Assembly: GCA_030544185.1 (NCBI GenBank)
Contig: JAUNRO010000030.1
Location: forward strand, 1 to 15,044
Origin: Propionibacteriaceae bacterium
Lineage (GTDB): Bacteria > Actinomycetota > Actinomycetes > Propionibacteriales > Propionibacteriaceae
DNA length: 15,044 nt
Direction of reading: 5' to 3'
The notes under the pieces are model-generated. The model was given only the letters and a program-made list of their open reading frames with translations. It was not told the DNA's origin and did not search any database. This document shows positions 6,099-12,693 of the stretch, one piece after another (within the stretch, counting starts at the first letter, position 1; each line of letters starts with the position of its first letter). The position numbers were made by a program, and so were the translations under genes.

Positions 6099-6115
6099 AT
6101 ATAATCCTCCATATA
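6098..6115 (+). promoter_or_regulatory. vapBC promoter and likely operator
   Basis: TATAAT (6100-6105) is a consensus -10 element and is embedded in the inverted repeat TATAT-N8-ATATA (6098-6102, 6111-6115). A/T-rich palindromes over the promoter are typical autoregulatory sites of VapBC modules. No clear -35 was seen. A GGGAGGG ribosome binding site precedes ATG 6132. Confidence 0.6.
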
Positions 6116-6131
6116 GAGCAGGGAGGGTGAC

Positions 6132-6341
6132 ATGGCAGTGACGAGCGTCGATCTGGATCCGCAGTTGCTAGAGCGCGCCAGGGAGCTGACGGGGGAGCGC
6201 TCCAACCGAGCGGTGCTCGATCTTGCGTTGCGACGGCTCATCGCGTCGAAGCAGAAGGGCGCGATGATCGACGGAATCGCCGAGCTCACCGACTTGGCCG
6301 CCGAGATTGGCGCACCGGTCGTCGCTCCCGATGCGTCGTGA
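6132..6341 (+). CDS. vapB: Type II toxin-antitoxin antitoxin, VapB family
   Basis: This 69-aa protein has an N-terminal ribbon-helix-helix-type DNA-binding segment (VTSVDLDPQLLERARELTGE, then SNRAVLDLALRRLIA) and a short C-terminal tail (DGIAELTDLAAEIGAP) expected to wrap around the toxin. It neutralises the PIN ribonuclease encoded next and represses the operon from the A/T-rich palindrome at 6098-6115. The start ATG 6132 has GGGAGGG about 4 nt upstream. Its stop overlaps the toxin GTG by 4 bp (GTGA, 6338-6341), which couples their translation. The module directly abuts the LysR relic, suggesting it arrived during or after that rearrangement. Confidence 0.9.
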   Translation: MAVTSVDLDPQLLERARELTGERSNRAVLDLALRRLIASKQKGAMIDGIAELTDLAAEIGAPVVAPDAS

Positions 6342-6784
6342 CCGACTTTTTGGTCGACAACTCTGTCTGGGCTCGCTTGGCAACAGGCGATCCCGCGATC
6401 ACCGCCCGGCTGCGGCGGATCGAGCGCGCTCCCGCTGATCTGTTCGTCACCTGCCCGCCACAGGTGCTTGAGTTCTGCCACAGCGCCGGGACGCCAACAG
6501 AGCATGCGCGCTATCGCGAGCAGATCTCGCTCGGGTTCCCCCTGGAGCGCGCACCCGATGAGTCGTTGGTGCTCGACATCCAAAGTGCTCTGTGGAGCTC
6601 CGGTCTTGTGCGCGCTGCTGGCTCGGTGGACATCCTTATCGCGGGGTACGCGATCGCGAATGGCGCGACCGTGCTCGCCGCGGACCGCGACTTCGATCAC
6701 CTCGCCAAGGTGATCGACCTGCAACACGAGTACGTTGCCCCCACCGCGCCGAACGCAATGTCAGAAACGCGCCGGTTGACCTGA
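6338..6784 (+). CDS. vapC: Type II toxin-antitoxin toxin, VapC PIN-domain ribonuclease
   Basis: This 148-aa PIN-domain protein is a metal-dependent RNase that in VapC families cuts tRNA or rRNA when free of antitoxin. The acidic active-site residues are in place: Asp7 in FLVDNSVW, Glu45 in QVLEF, Asp98 in GSVDILIAGYA and Asp116/Asp118 in LAADRDFDHLA. The toxin therefore looks intact. The start is GTG 6338, overlapping the antitoxin stop as GTGA. The target RNA cannot be read from the sequence. Its 3' end faces the GNAT-NUDIX gene 30 bp away. Confidence 0.92.
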   Translation: MTDFLVDNSVWARLATGDPAITARLRRIERAPADLFVTCPPQVLEFCHSAGTPTEHARYREQISLGFPLERAPDESLVLDIQSALWSSGLVRAAGSVDILIAGYAIANGATVLAADRDFDHLAKVIDLQHEYVAPTAPNAMSETRRLT

Positions 6785-6814
6785 CGCCCGGTAGCCTCCC
6801 TGCGCTAGTCCCCC

Positions 6815-7912
6815 TCAATGCTGCGGGTCGTATCGGTGGCGAACCGGGCCTGAGCTGAACCCCGCGGTTCGGCACCTCAGCGGAACAGGAGCGGCTCCCC
6901 CCGCTGGGCGGGGCGGTTCGTCGTCGAGGACGGCGGTGATCAGGGGCGCATGCGCGAGAACCTCGGCGCAGGTGCCGAAGCCCGCGAGTTCGGCCAGCAG
7001 TGCCGCCGTCGGTGACAGGAGCCGGACGGTGCCGGCGGCGTACGCCGACAGCAATCCGGTGACCGGCTCCCACACCGCGCGGACGGCCTCAGTCGTCGTA
7101 TTGCCCCAGCGGCCGGACTCCGCGGCCGGGACCGCGGTGACGAAGAACGCGACATCGAAGCGCCGCCGGCCGCCCGGTGGGGTCACCCAGTTGTCCCAGG
7201 GCACGAGGGCGGCGGGCTCGAGGAGTACGCCGCATTCCTCGGCGACCTCGCGGATCGCGGCCGCGACGAGCGTGTCCGCAGACGGCAGGGACGTCCGCGC
7301 CCAGGCCGGCGCGTGCTCGGTCGGTGCGACGACGCTGGTGGCGGCATCCGCCGGATCCACCCGCCCGCCCGGGAAGACGACGGCCCCGGCCGCGAAATCC
7401 ATGGTGGCGACGCGATGCTGGGCGAACACCTCGAGCCCGCCGGCGCCATCGCGCAGCGGGATCACGCTCACCGCCGGTCGCGGGATCACGTCGGGCGCCA
7501 GCCACTTGCCCATGGCGACGGCGCGATCATCCGGCCCGGACGGCCCGTGGACGTCGGCGATCAGATCCCGCAGCCCGACCGGCAGACGGGTGGGTTCGGC
7601 GAACCCGAGGCGCGCGAAGAACGGCACCGCTGCCGGCTCCGGAGCGACCAGGGTCAGCGCGGACGCGCCACGGTCAATGACCTCCGACTCGACGGCAGCG
7701 AGAAGAGCGGTGCCGATGCCCGACCGGCGCCGCGGTGGCGCGACGGACATCTCCAGCAGGTGGAACCAGCCATCGGACTCCAGCACGTGAGCGCGGGCGA
7801 TCGGAGTGTCGTCCTCGGCCACCGCGACCAGCGCGAAGCCCTTGCGGCCGACGGGCTCCTCCGCCGCAGTCGCCGGGCGGATCGTCCAGTCGATCTGCCG
7901 GTCGTGCTGCAT
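6815..7912 (-). CDS. GNAT-NUDIX two-domain protein
   Basis: This 365-aa fusion has a GNAT domain at about residues 8-120 (acetyl-CoA loop RRRSGIGTALL, 61-71) and a NUDIX hydrolase domain at about 145-330. The NUDIX box is split by a long insertion, as in NUDT19-like members: GGRVD at 182-186, then REVAEECGVL at 221-230 with the metal-binding glutamates. It probably hydrolyses a nucleotide diphosphate derivative, possibly a CoA-type compound given the subgroup; that is inference. ATG 7912 is chosen because CACAGT lies 6 nt upstream and the GNAT domain starts just after. The last roughly 18 residues (from RTAGFSSG) look unlike the family and may be read-through into rearranged DNA. Confidence 0.85.
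   Translation of the reverse strand: MQHDRQIDWTIRPATAAEEPVGRKGFALVAVAEDDTPIARAHVLESDGWFHLLEMSVAPPRRRSGIGTALLAAVESEVIDRGASALTLVAPEPAAVPFFARLGFAEPTRLPVGLRDLIADVHGPSGPDDRAVAMGKWLAPDVIPRPAVSVIPLRDGAGGLEVFAQHRVATMDFAAGAVVFPGGRVDPADAATSVVAPTEHAPAWARTSLPSADTLVAAAIREVAEECGVLLEPAALVPWDNWVTPPGGRRRFDVAFFVTAVPAAESGRWGNTTTEAVRAVWEPVTGLLSAYAAGTVRLLSPTAALLAELAGFGTCAEVLAHAPLITAVLDDEPPRPAGGAAPVPLRCRTAGFSSGPVRHRYDPQH
6850..6880. terminator. Bulged hairpin beyond vapC, inside the 3' end of the GNAT-NUDIX gene
   Basis: CTGAG (6850-6854) pairs with CTCAG (6876-6880), and GAACC (6857-6861) pairs with GGTTC (6866-6870). Two more pairs (one G-U) join them, with a 3-nt bulge on the right arm and loop CCGC. No U-tract is present. 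It may stop or stabilise the vapBC transcript. Confidence 0.3.
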
Positions 7913-7937
7913 GACGACACTGTGGCACAGTCCTGCC
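7913..7937. promoter_or_regulatory. Symmetric bidirectional leaderless promoter
   Basis: The whole 25-bp spacer between two divergent ATGs contains the perfect 13-bp palindrome ACTGTG-G-CACAGT (7919-7931). On each strand it presents a CACAGT hexamer followed by exactly 6 nt and an ATG (7912 minus, 7938 plus). CACAGT keeps the A2 and T6 of the TANNNT -10 consensus. Confidence 0.6.
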
Positions 7938-8111
7938 ATGCATCGATTGTGGACCGTGCTGGGCGTGCTCGCCAGCATCTATCTGATGGCCTTCGGCGGC
8001 CTCGTGATCGCCCTCGGCGAAGCCGATGATTCGCCCGGTCTCGGTGGCCTGGGGCTGATCACGGCGTTCATCGGCGTCGTGATGCTGGTGCGCACGATCA
8101 CTCACCGATAG
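7938..8111 (+). CDS. Small two-helix membrane protein, unknown function
   Basis: This 57-aa protein begins MHRLWTVLGVLASIYLMAFG. It has two hydrophobic segments, about residues 4-24 and 35-51, joined by an acidic loop (GEADDSPG), and ends in a basic tail (RTITHR). A helical hairpin in the membrane with both ends inside is likely. I do not recognise a family. The start at 7938 is fixed by the CACAGT-N6-ATG arrangement shared with the divergent gene. Its 3' end overlaps the matB stop by 10 bp tail to tail. Coding is supported by the long hydrophobic stretches and the promoter pattern, not by homology. Confidence 0.6.
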   Translation: MHRLWTVLGVLASIYLMAFGGLVIALGEADDSPGLGGLGLITAFIGVVMLVRTITHR

Positions 8112-9610
8112 AGATCGGCGTACGCCGTGCGGAGCTCGGCCTTCTGGACCTTGCCCATGACGTTGCGCGGCAGTTCCTCGACCACGATCACCCGCCGGGG
8201 TTGCTTGAAGCGCGCCAGCTTCCCGGCGAGCGCGGCGACGATGCCGTCGGGATCGATCGACGCGCCGGGCCTGGGCACGACCAGCGCGGTCACGCCCTCG
8301 CCGAGATCGGGATGGGGTGTGCCGATGACGGCGCTCTCCAGCACCCCGGGCAGCTCGTCGATCGCGTCCTCGATCTCCTTCGGATAGACATTGAAGCCAC
8401 CGGAGATGACCAGATCCTTGTCGCGCCCCACGATGCGGAGATAGCCGTCCGGGCCGATCCGGCCCAGGTCGCCGGTGATGAAGAAGCCGTCCTCGCGGAA
8501 CTCCTCCGCGGTCTTCTCCGGCAGCTGCCAATAGCCCTCGAACACGTTCGGCCCCCGCACCTCGATGAGCCCGATCTCGCCGTGGGGGAGCGGGGCGCCG
8601 GTCTCCCGGTCGGTGATCCGGACCTCGACGTCCCGCAGCGGCAGGCCGACCGCGCCGGCGATGCGCTCGCCGGCATAGGGGTTCGAGGTGATCATGCAGG
8701 TCTCGGTCATCCCATAGCGCTCGAGGATCGCGAAACCGGTGCGCTCGGCGAAGGCCCGGTGGTCCTCGACCAGCAGCGGCGCGGAGCCGGAGACGAACAG
8801 CCGCATCCCCGCCGTCGCCTCGGCGGTCAGCCCCTCGGACGCCAGCAGCCGCGTATAGACCGTCGGCACCCCCATCAGCACCGTCGCTTCGGGCATCAGG
8901 TCGATGACCTGGTCGGGGTCGAAGGAGGTCAGGAAGATCATCGTCGCCCCGGCGGCCAGCGTCATGTTCGCGGCGACGAACAGCCCGTGAGTGTGGAAGA
9001 TCGGCAGGACATGGATGAGCCGGTCGGCGGCGGTGAACTGCCAGCACTCCAGCAGCGCGGCGCAATTGGAGGCCAGGTTGTCGTGTGTGAGCACCGCACC
9101 CTTCGACCGGCCGGTCGTGCCCGACGTATAGAGAATCGCCGCGTGGTCCTGCGCCCCGCGAGCGACGGCGTCGGTCCGTGGTGTCGTCGCCGCGGCGCGA
9201 GTGGCGAGCGTTCCGTCGCCGCGCGCGCCGAGGCTCTCGACGGCCATGGCGCCGCTCGCCCGGGCGTCGTGCTCGGCGAACGTGTCGGGCGCGCAGACGA
9301 ACACCCGCGGGGCGGCATCGGTGAGGAAAAGGTCGATCTCCGATCCGGTGTACGCCGTGTTCAGCGGCAGGAAGACCCCGCCGACCTGCAGCGTCGCGAG
9401 ATAGAGACAGATCGCCTCCGGGCTCTTGTCCACCTGCGCCGCCACCCGGTCACCGGGGCGTACGCCCAACTCGGTCAGGGCCCCGGCGAAGCGCTCGACG
9501 ATCGCGCGCGCGGCGGCGTACGAAATTTCGGGCTGGCCCGGGCGCTCGAACAGACATTTGTCCGGGTGTGCCGCGACGGAGCCGAGGAAACTGCACAGGA
9601 TGGTCTGCAT
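8102..9610 (-). CDS. matB: Malonyl-CoA synthetase (MatB-type acyl-CoA synthetase)
   Basis: This 502-aa adenylate-forming enzyme resembles MatB (malonate + CoA + ATP to malonyl-CoA + AMP + PPi) along its whole length. Seen motifs are the P-loop YTSGTTGRSKG (161-171), LPIFHTHGLFVAANMTL, LMGVPTVYTRLL, ERYGMTET (297-304), TGDLG (379-383), GGFNVYPKEIE and the C-terminal catalytic Lys487 in PRNVMGKVQK. The stretches around HTHGLFVA, MGVPT.YTRLL and EGYWQLPEKT..EFR are those I associate with MatB rather than with general fatty acyl-CoA ligases. No malonate transporter or decarboxylase is nearby. The start ATG 9610 has GAGG about 6 nt upstream. Malonate specificity is likely but not proven. Confidence 0.85.
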   Translation of the reverse strand: MQTILCSFLGSVAAHPDKCLFERPGQPEISYAAARAIVERFAGALTELGVRPGDRVAAQVDKSPEAICLYLATLQVGGVFLPLNTAYTGSEIDLFLTDAAPRVFVCAPDTFAEHDARASGAMAVESLGARGDGTLATRAAATTPRTDAVARGAQDHAAILYTSGTTGRSKGAVLTHDNLASNCAALLECWQFTAADRLIHVLPIFHTHGLFVAANMTLAAGATMIFLTSFDPDQVIDLMPEATVLMGVPTVYTRLLASEGLTAEATAGMRLFVSGSAPLLVEDHRAFAERTGFAILERYGMTETCMITSNPYAGERIAGAVGLPLRDVEVRITDRETGAPLPHGEIGLIEVRGPNVFEGYWQLPEKTAEEFREDGFFITGDLGRIGPDGYLRIVGRDKDLVISGGFNVYPKEIEDAIDELPGVLESAVIGTPHPDLGEGVTALVVPRPGASIDPDGIVAALAGKLARFKQPRRVIVVEELPRNVMGKVQKAELRTAYADLYR

Positions 9611-9813
9611 GGCGCCTCGATCGTTAGGTGATGGATCGCACCCACATCATCGCGTGCCCGGCCGGTGCTGTGACAGCAGCAGCAGACAGGCATGCGAGAG
9701 ATTCAACGCTTGCTGACAGTAGGTTCGTGCCTTCGTTTGTGCTGCTGTCGATTGCCGAGTGTCGCGGGCTCACTCGCCGACGCAGCGTTGCCCGCCCGCG
9801 ATACCGTGCCGGG
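9611..9813. promoter_or_regulatory. Divergent control region between matB and the LysR-like gene
   Basis: The region holds TGCTGT-G-ACAGCA (9666-9678), a perfect 13-bp palindrome. It also holds a wider inverted repeat, GACAGCAGCA (9672-9681) against TGCTGCTGTC (9740-9749). Next to the LysR-like gene, TACCGT (9802-9807) is followed by 6 nt and ATG 9814. The block 9781-9798 is duplicated at 6006-6023. No gene is seen in this stretch. Confidence 0.4.
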
Positions 9814-10488
9814 ATGAGCGACTCCCCAGCCCCGGACGTCCTGCGCGTCGGCCACGTCCCGGGTGTGACGCTGACCAAGTGGCGTGCGCGTTGGGCGGAG
9901 CGTCTCAGTGCCCGGCTGGAGGTGATCGAGGTGGCCGAGACCGACCCTCGCCGCGTTCTCGAGGCCGGCGAGGTGGATCTGTGTTTTGCCCGGCTGCCCC
10001 TCGACACCGACGGGCTGCACGCGATCCCGCTCTATGAGGAGGTGATGGTCGCGTGGGTGAGCAAGGATCACCCGATCGCGGCCTATGACACCATCACCTG
10101 CGCCGACCTGGCCGAGGAGACCGTGCTCCGCGAGGTCGATGCCGTCGCGATCGACCGCGTGAACGCGGGCGCGGTGCTGCTGGTGCCCCTCTCGGTGGCC
10201 CGAACCGGCAGCCGGCGGGATCTGGTGCAGCGGCCGGTCACCGACGCCCCGCCGGCGCAGATGGTGCTCGCGTGGCGGACCGATCGGGAGGACCCGCTGA
10301 TCGAGGAGTTCATCGGCATCGTGCGCGGGCGCACGGCCAACAGTTCCCGCACCAGTCGCGAGCGCGAGGCGCGGCGCGACGCGTCGCGCCCACGTGCGGA
10401 GCCGGCAGGGGAGCGACGCAGGGGCAGGCAGCGCGCACGGAAGCAGCAGGGACGCCGGCCGGGCACTCGACCCCGGCGTACGCCCTGA
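9814..10488 (+). CDS. LysR substrate-binding-domain protein lacking the HTH, with a basic C-terminal tail
   Basis: This 224-aa protein begins directly with the LysR-type ligand-binding fold (VLRVGHVPGVTLTKW, then GEVDLCFARLPLDTDGLHAI, LYEEVMVAWVSKDHPIA). It has no N-terminal winged helix, so it is not a complete LysR regulator. After about residue 168 it continues as a strongly basic Arg/Lys/Gln/Gly tail that could bind nucleic acid. I recall this tail and the missing HTH as features of the group that neighbours DUF5997 genes; here the DUF5997 gene is 3.8 kb away. The start ATG 9814 is supported by TACCGT-N6-ATG. The ligand is unknown. A deletion-scarred relic of the same gene lies at 6006-6098. 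Confidence 0.8.
   Translation: MSDSPAPDVLRVGHVPGVTLTKWRARWAERLSARLEVIEVAETDPRRVLEAGEVDLCFARLPLDTDGLHAIPLYEEVMVAWVSKDHPIAAYDTITCADLAEETVLREVDAVAIDRVNAGAVLLVPLSVARTGSRRDLVQRPVTDAPPAQMVLAWRTDREDPLIEEFIGIVRGRTANSSRTSREREARRDASRPRAEPAGERRRGRQRARKQQGRRPGTRPRRTP
9919..9971 (+). repeat. Direct repeat, right copy (partner 6026-6079)
   Basis: This lies within the intact LysR-like gene (residues 36-53, EVIEVAETDPRRVLEAGE). It is the reference sequence for the relic. Confidence 0.9.
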
Positions 10489-10538
10489 TCGGCTCAGCTC
10501 ACCCGACGCGCTGACTGCTGTGCGATGGTGAATAGCAG

Positions 10539-11060
10539 CTATTCGTTGACCAGAACGGGCACACCCACCGCAGCGGAGACAGCCGCGCCGGCCGCAGCTT
10601 CGGGCACAGGGATGGCGAAGTCCGTGGCCTCCTCCACGTGGGCGTCGTGGTCGTGGTCCTCCCCGTCGGCATGGTGGTCCCAGCGTTCGACTCCGAGCAA
10701 CTGACCGTTGGCGTCATAGAAGCCGCCGACGACCTGGAGATCGATCAACGCGCTGACATCCGAGGTGACTCGAACGGAGCCGCTGATCTCCCGGCCGTCG
10801 AAGGTCAGGTCGTCGATCTCGAAACGATCGTCGAAGGGGCCAGCGACACGGATGGCCTCCCCGGGTCGTGGCTGGGCTTCCCGGAGGGACGGAAGATCCG
10901 GGTCGCCGCTCGGCGGCGTGAGCCCGGGCAATTCCGTCGCCACGGTCGTCGGGGCGGTTGGTTCGTGGTCGGTGGGAATGGCGGGATCGGTGGCTGTCGG
11001 CGCACTGCAACCCGTGGCGAGCACCAGGCCGAGCACGGCGACGGCGGCATAGATCTTCAT
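10539..11060 (-). CDS. Secreted lipoprotein with an FxLYD-like domain and a His/Asp-rich loop
   Basis: This 173-aa protein has a lipoprotein signal peptide (MKIYAAVAVLGLVLATGC, lipidated Cys18) and a Pro/Thr-rich linker to about residue 70. An FxLYD-like beta domain (75-171) is suggested by SGSVRVTSD.S, VGGFYDANGQLLG and the closing F.IPVPE segment. A loop at 128-144 (DHHADGEDHDHDAHVEE) is packed with His and acidic residues and could bind divalent metal. It follows the alkaline phosphatase gene on the same strand by 69 bp, with a strong hairpin between them. CAGGAA upstream of ATG 11060 is the ribosome binding site. A role as partner or metal donor for the phosphatase is speculation. Confidence 0.75.
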   Translation of the reverse strand: MKIYAAVAVLGLVLATGCSAPTATDPAIPTDHEPTAPTTVATELPGLTPPSGDPDLPSLREAQPRPGEAIRVAGPFDDRFEIDDLTFDGREISGSVRVTSDVSALIDLQVVGGFYDANGQLLGVERWDHHADGEDHDHDAHVEEATDFAIPVPEAAAGAAVSAAVGVPVLVNE

Positions 11061-11079
11061 GTGGTTCCTGGGTCGAGGC

Positions 11080-11113
11080 CGGGCAGTGGGCGACCGGAAT
11101 CGCCCACTGCCCG
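11080..11113 (-). terminator. 14-bp perfect hairpin between phosphatase and lipoprotein genes
   Basis: 11080-11093 and 11100-11113 are perfect reverse complements (14 bp, mostly G/C) with a 6-nt loop. On the minus strand it begins 16 nt after the phosphatase stop. No U-tract follows, so partial termination or protection of the phosphatase mRNA 3' end is more likely than full termination. Confidence 0.55.
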
Positions 11114-11129
11114 CGGATAGGAGGACTGA

Positions 11130-12668
11130 TCAGCGCAGACGCAGCGCGTCGGTGAAGATGTCGAACAGATCGGTGTTGTCGATCGTGCCCTGCATCTTCC
11201 CGGAGCCCGGTCCGTAGGCATAGACCGGCACGTCGGCACCGGTGTGGTTGCCGGACAGGTAGGAGAGCCACAGGCTCGCCTCGGGGCTGCCATCCTCGAT
11301 GCCCTCGGCGTCATCGGGGGTGCGGAAGGTGGCCGGTGCGAAGTTGTGCGGGTCGTCCGCGCCGGCGCCGTTGATGATGCCGGTCGAACGGGTGGCGTCC
11401 TTCGTGTTGGTGCCGGCCGGGCGGCTCGGGGTCGAGCTGTTGGCCGGGTTGCTGCCGTCAACATTCACCGGAGGGTTGGCTGCCTCGGCGTTGGTGAAGG
11501 TGCCCTGCTCGATGATGTTGAAGCCGGCGCACTCGTGGTCGGCGGTGACGATGACCAGCGTGTTGCGATCGCGCTTCGCGAAGTCGAAGGCGACCTTGAC
11601 CGCGTCATCGAACGCCTTCTGCTCCTCGAGCGTCTGGCCGGCGTCATTGGCGTGCGAGCGCTTGTCGATCAGCGCGCCCTCGACCTGGAGATAGAAGCCC
11701 TTGCCCTGGTTGGCCCGGCCCTTGTGGCCACGAGCATGATGGCCGCGTCCCTTGTGACGGTTGCCATCGGCGGTCAGCAGCTCGATCGACTTGGCGGTCA
11801 TCTCCGCCAGGGTGGGCTCTTGGGCCTCGGGGGCGCCCGGGTTGAGCCGCTTGCTCTTCTCGACCGTCAGGTTGCCCTTGTTGAACAGTCCGAAGACTTT
11901 GTCGCCCCGGGCACCGGCGAGGTCGTCCCGGGTGGCCACGGTCTGGTCGGCAGGGGAGCTGAGGACGTCATAGCCCTGCGCGCGGAGGGCCTCCTCGTCT
12001 GCAGCATCGAACCGGCTGAGGCCGCCACCGAGGATGACATCGGCGGTGCCGTTGCGGGCGATCTGCTTGGCGACAGGCGTCACGCGGATGTCACTGGTCG
12101 GCAACTCGGTGCCGGTGATCGCGGTGTCCTGGCAGGACCTGGCCGAGTAGGTCGGTCCCTGGCACCCGCGCGCGAGCACGTGGCTCATCTGGCCGGCGGG
12201 GGTGGCGTCGGTGATCTCAGCGGTGCTCACGTTGCCCGTGCGATAGCCGGCCTTCTTGGCCATCTCCATCACCGTCGGCTTGACATTGCCCTCAGGATCG
12301 ATGCCGAGCGCGGCGTTGTAGGTCTTGACGCCCGAGGACCACGCGGTCGCGGCGGACGCCGAGTCGGTGACGTAGTTCGGCGCAAAGCCCGGCTCTCCCG
12401 GCTGGGCCGAGTTCTTCTCGACCGCATAGGTCTTCACGAACCCGTGCACGGGCAGGGTCTCCATGGCCATGGAGCCATTGGCGCCGAAATAGCGCAACCG
12501 ACCTGCGTCGATATGGGTCCGGCCCATGCCGTCGCCAACGAGATAGATGATGTTCCTGGCGTGGCTGCTGCGGCCTTTGTCAGCGTAGGCCGGCGAGGCA
12601 ACGCCTGCCGACACGATCATCACGCCGGCAGCACAGACCGACGCAAATGCGGTGAACGAACGCTTCAT
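11130..12668 (-). CDS. phoA: Alkaline phosphatase, PhoA type, secreted
   Basis: This 512-aa exported phosphomonoesterase has a signal peptide ending SPAYA (cleavage after Ala29). All active-site groups of the E. coli enzyme can be placed: Asp46 in YLVGDGMG, nucleophile Ser103 in VTDSASAATAW, Asp154 in EITDATPA, Glu330 in LQVEGALIDK with Asp335/Lys336, His339, Asp377-His378 in TADHE and His475 in GNHTG. Asp154 and Lys336 give the Asp153/Lys328 pair of the E. coli type. Unusual is an insert of about 23 residues (301-323) rich in His, Lys, Arg and Gly just before the LQVEGALIDK strand. AGGAGGG precedes ATG 12668. Phosphate-starvation control is likely from the family. Confidence 0.93.
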   Translation of the reverse strand: MKRSFTAFASVCAAGVMIVSAGVASPAYADKGRSSHARNIIYLVGDGMGRTHIDAGRLRYFGANGSMAMETLPVHGFVKTYAVEKNSAQPGEPGFAPNYVTDSASAATAWSSGVKTYNAALGIDPEGNVKPTVMEMAKKAGYRTGNVSTAEITDATPAGQMSHVLARGCQGPTYSARSCQDTAITGTELPTSDIRVTPVAKQIARNGTADVILGGGLSRFDAADEEALRAQGYDVLSSPADQTVATRDDLAGARGDKVFGLFNKGNLTVEKSKRLNPGAPEAQEPTLAEMTAKSIELLTADGNRHKGRGHHARGHKGRANQGKGFYLQVEGALIDKRSHANDAGQTLEEQKAFDDAVKVAFDFAKRDRNTLVIVTADHECAGFNIIEQGTFTNAEAANPPVNVDGSNPANSSTPSRPAGTNTKDATRSTGIINGAGADDPHNFAPATFRTPDDAEGIEDGSPEASLWLSYLSGNHTGADVPVYAYGPGSGKMQGTIDNTDLFDIFTDALRLR

Positions 12669-12693
12669 TATTCCCTCCTGGGGGTGAGAGATC

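Noticed and set aside
8201..9631. 476-codon plus-strand open frame, and 463-codon minus frame 7674-9065, over matB
   Set aside because: Both are other-frame shadows of matB; composition is arginine/glycine-rich without any domain.
6026..9971. The 53-bp direct repeats read as att sites of an integrated element
   Set aside because: No integrase or tRNA is present, and two further collinear pieces of the LysR-like gene surround the left copy, so a gene relic explains the repeat better.
10530..10544. GAATAG-CAG-CTATTC palindrome at the lipoprotein stop codon as a terminator
   Set aside because: A 6-bp, A/T-containing stem without a T-tract that overlaps the coding end; likely incidental.
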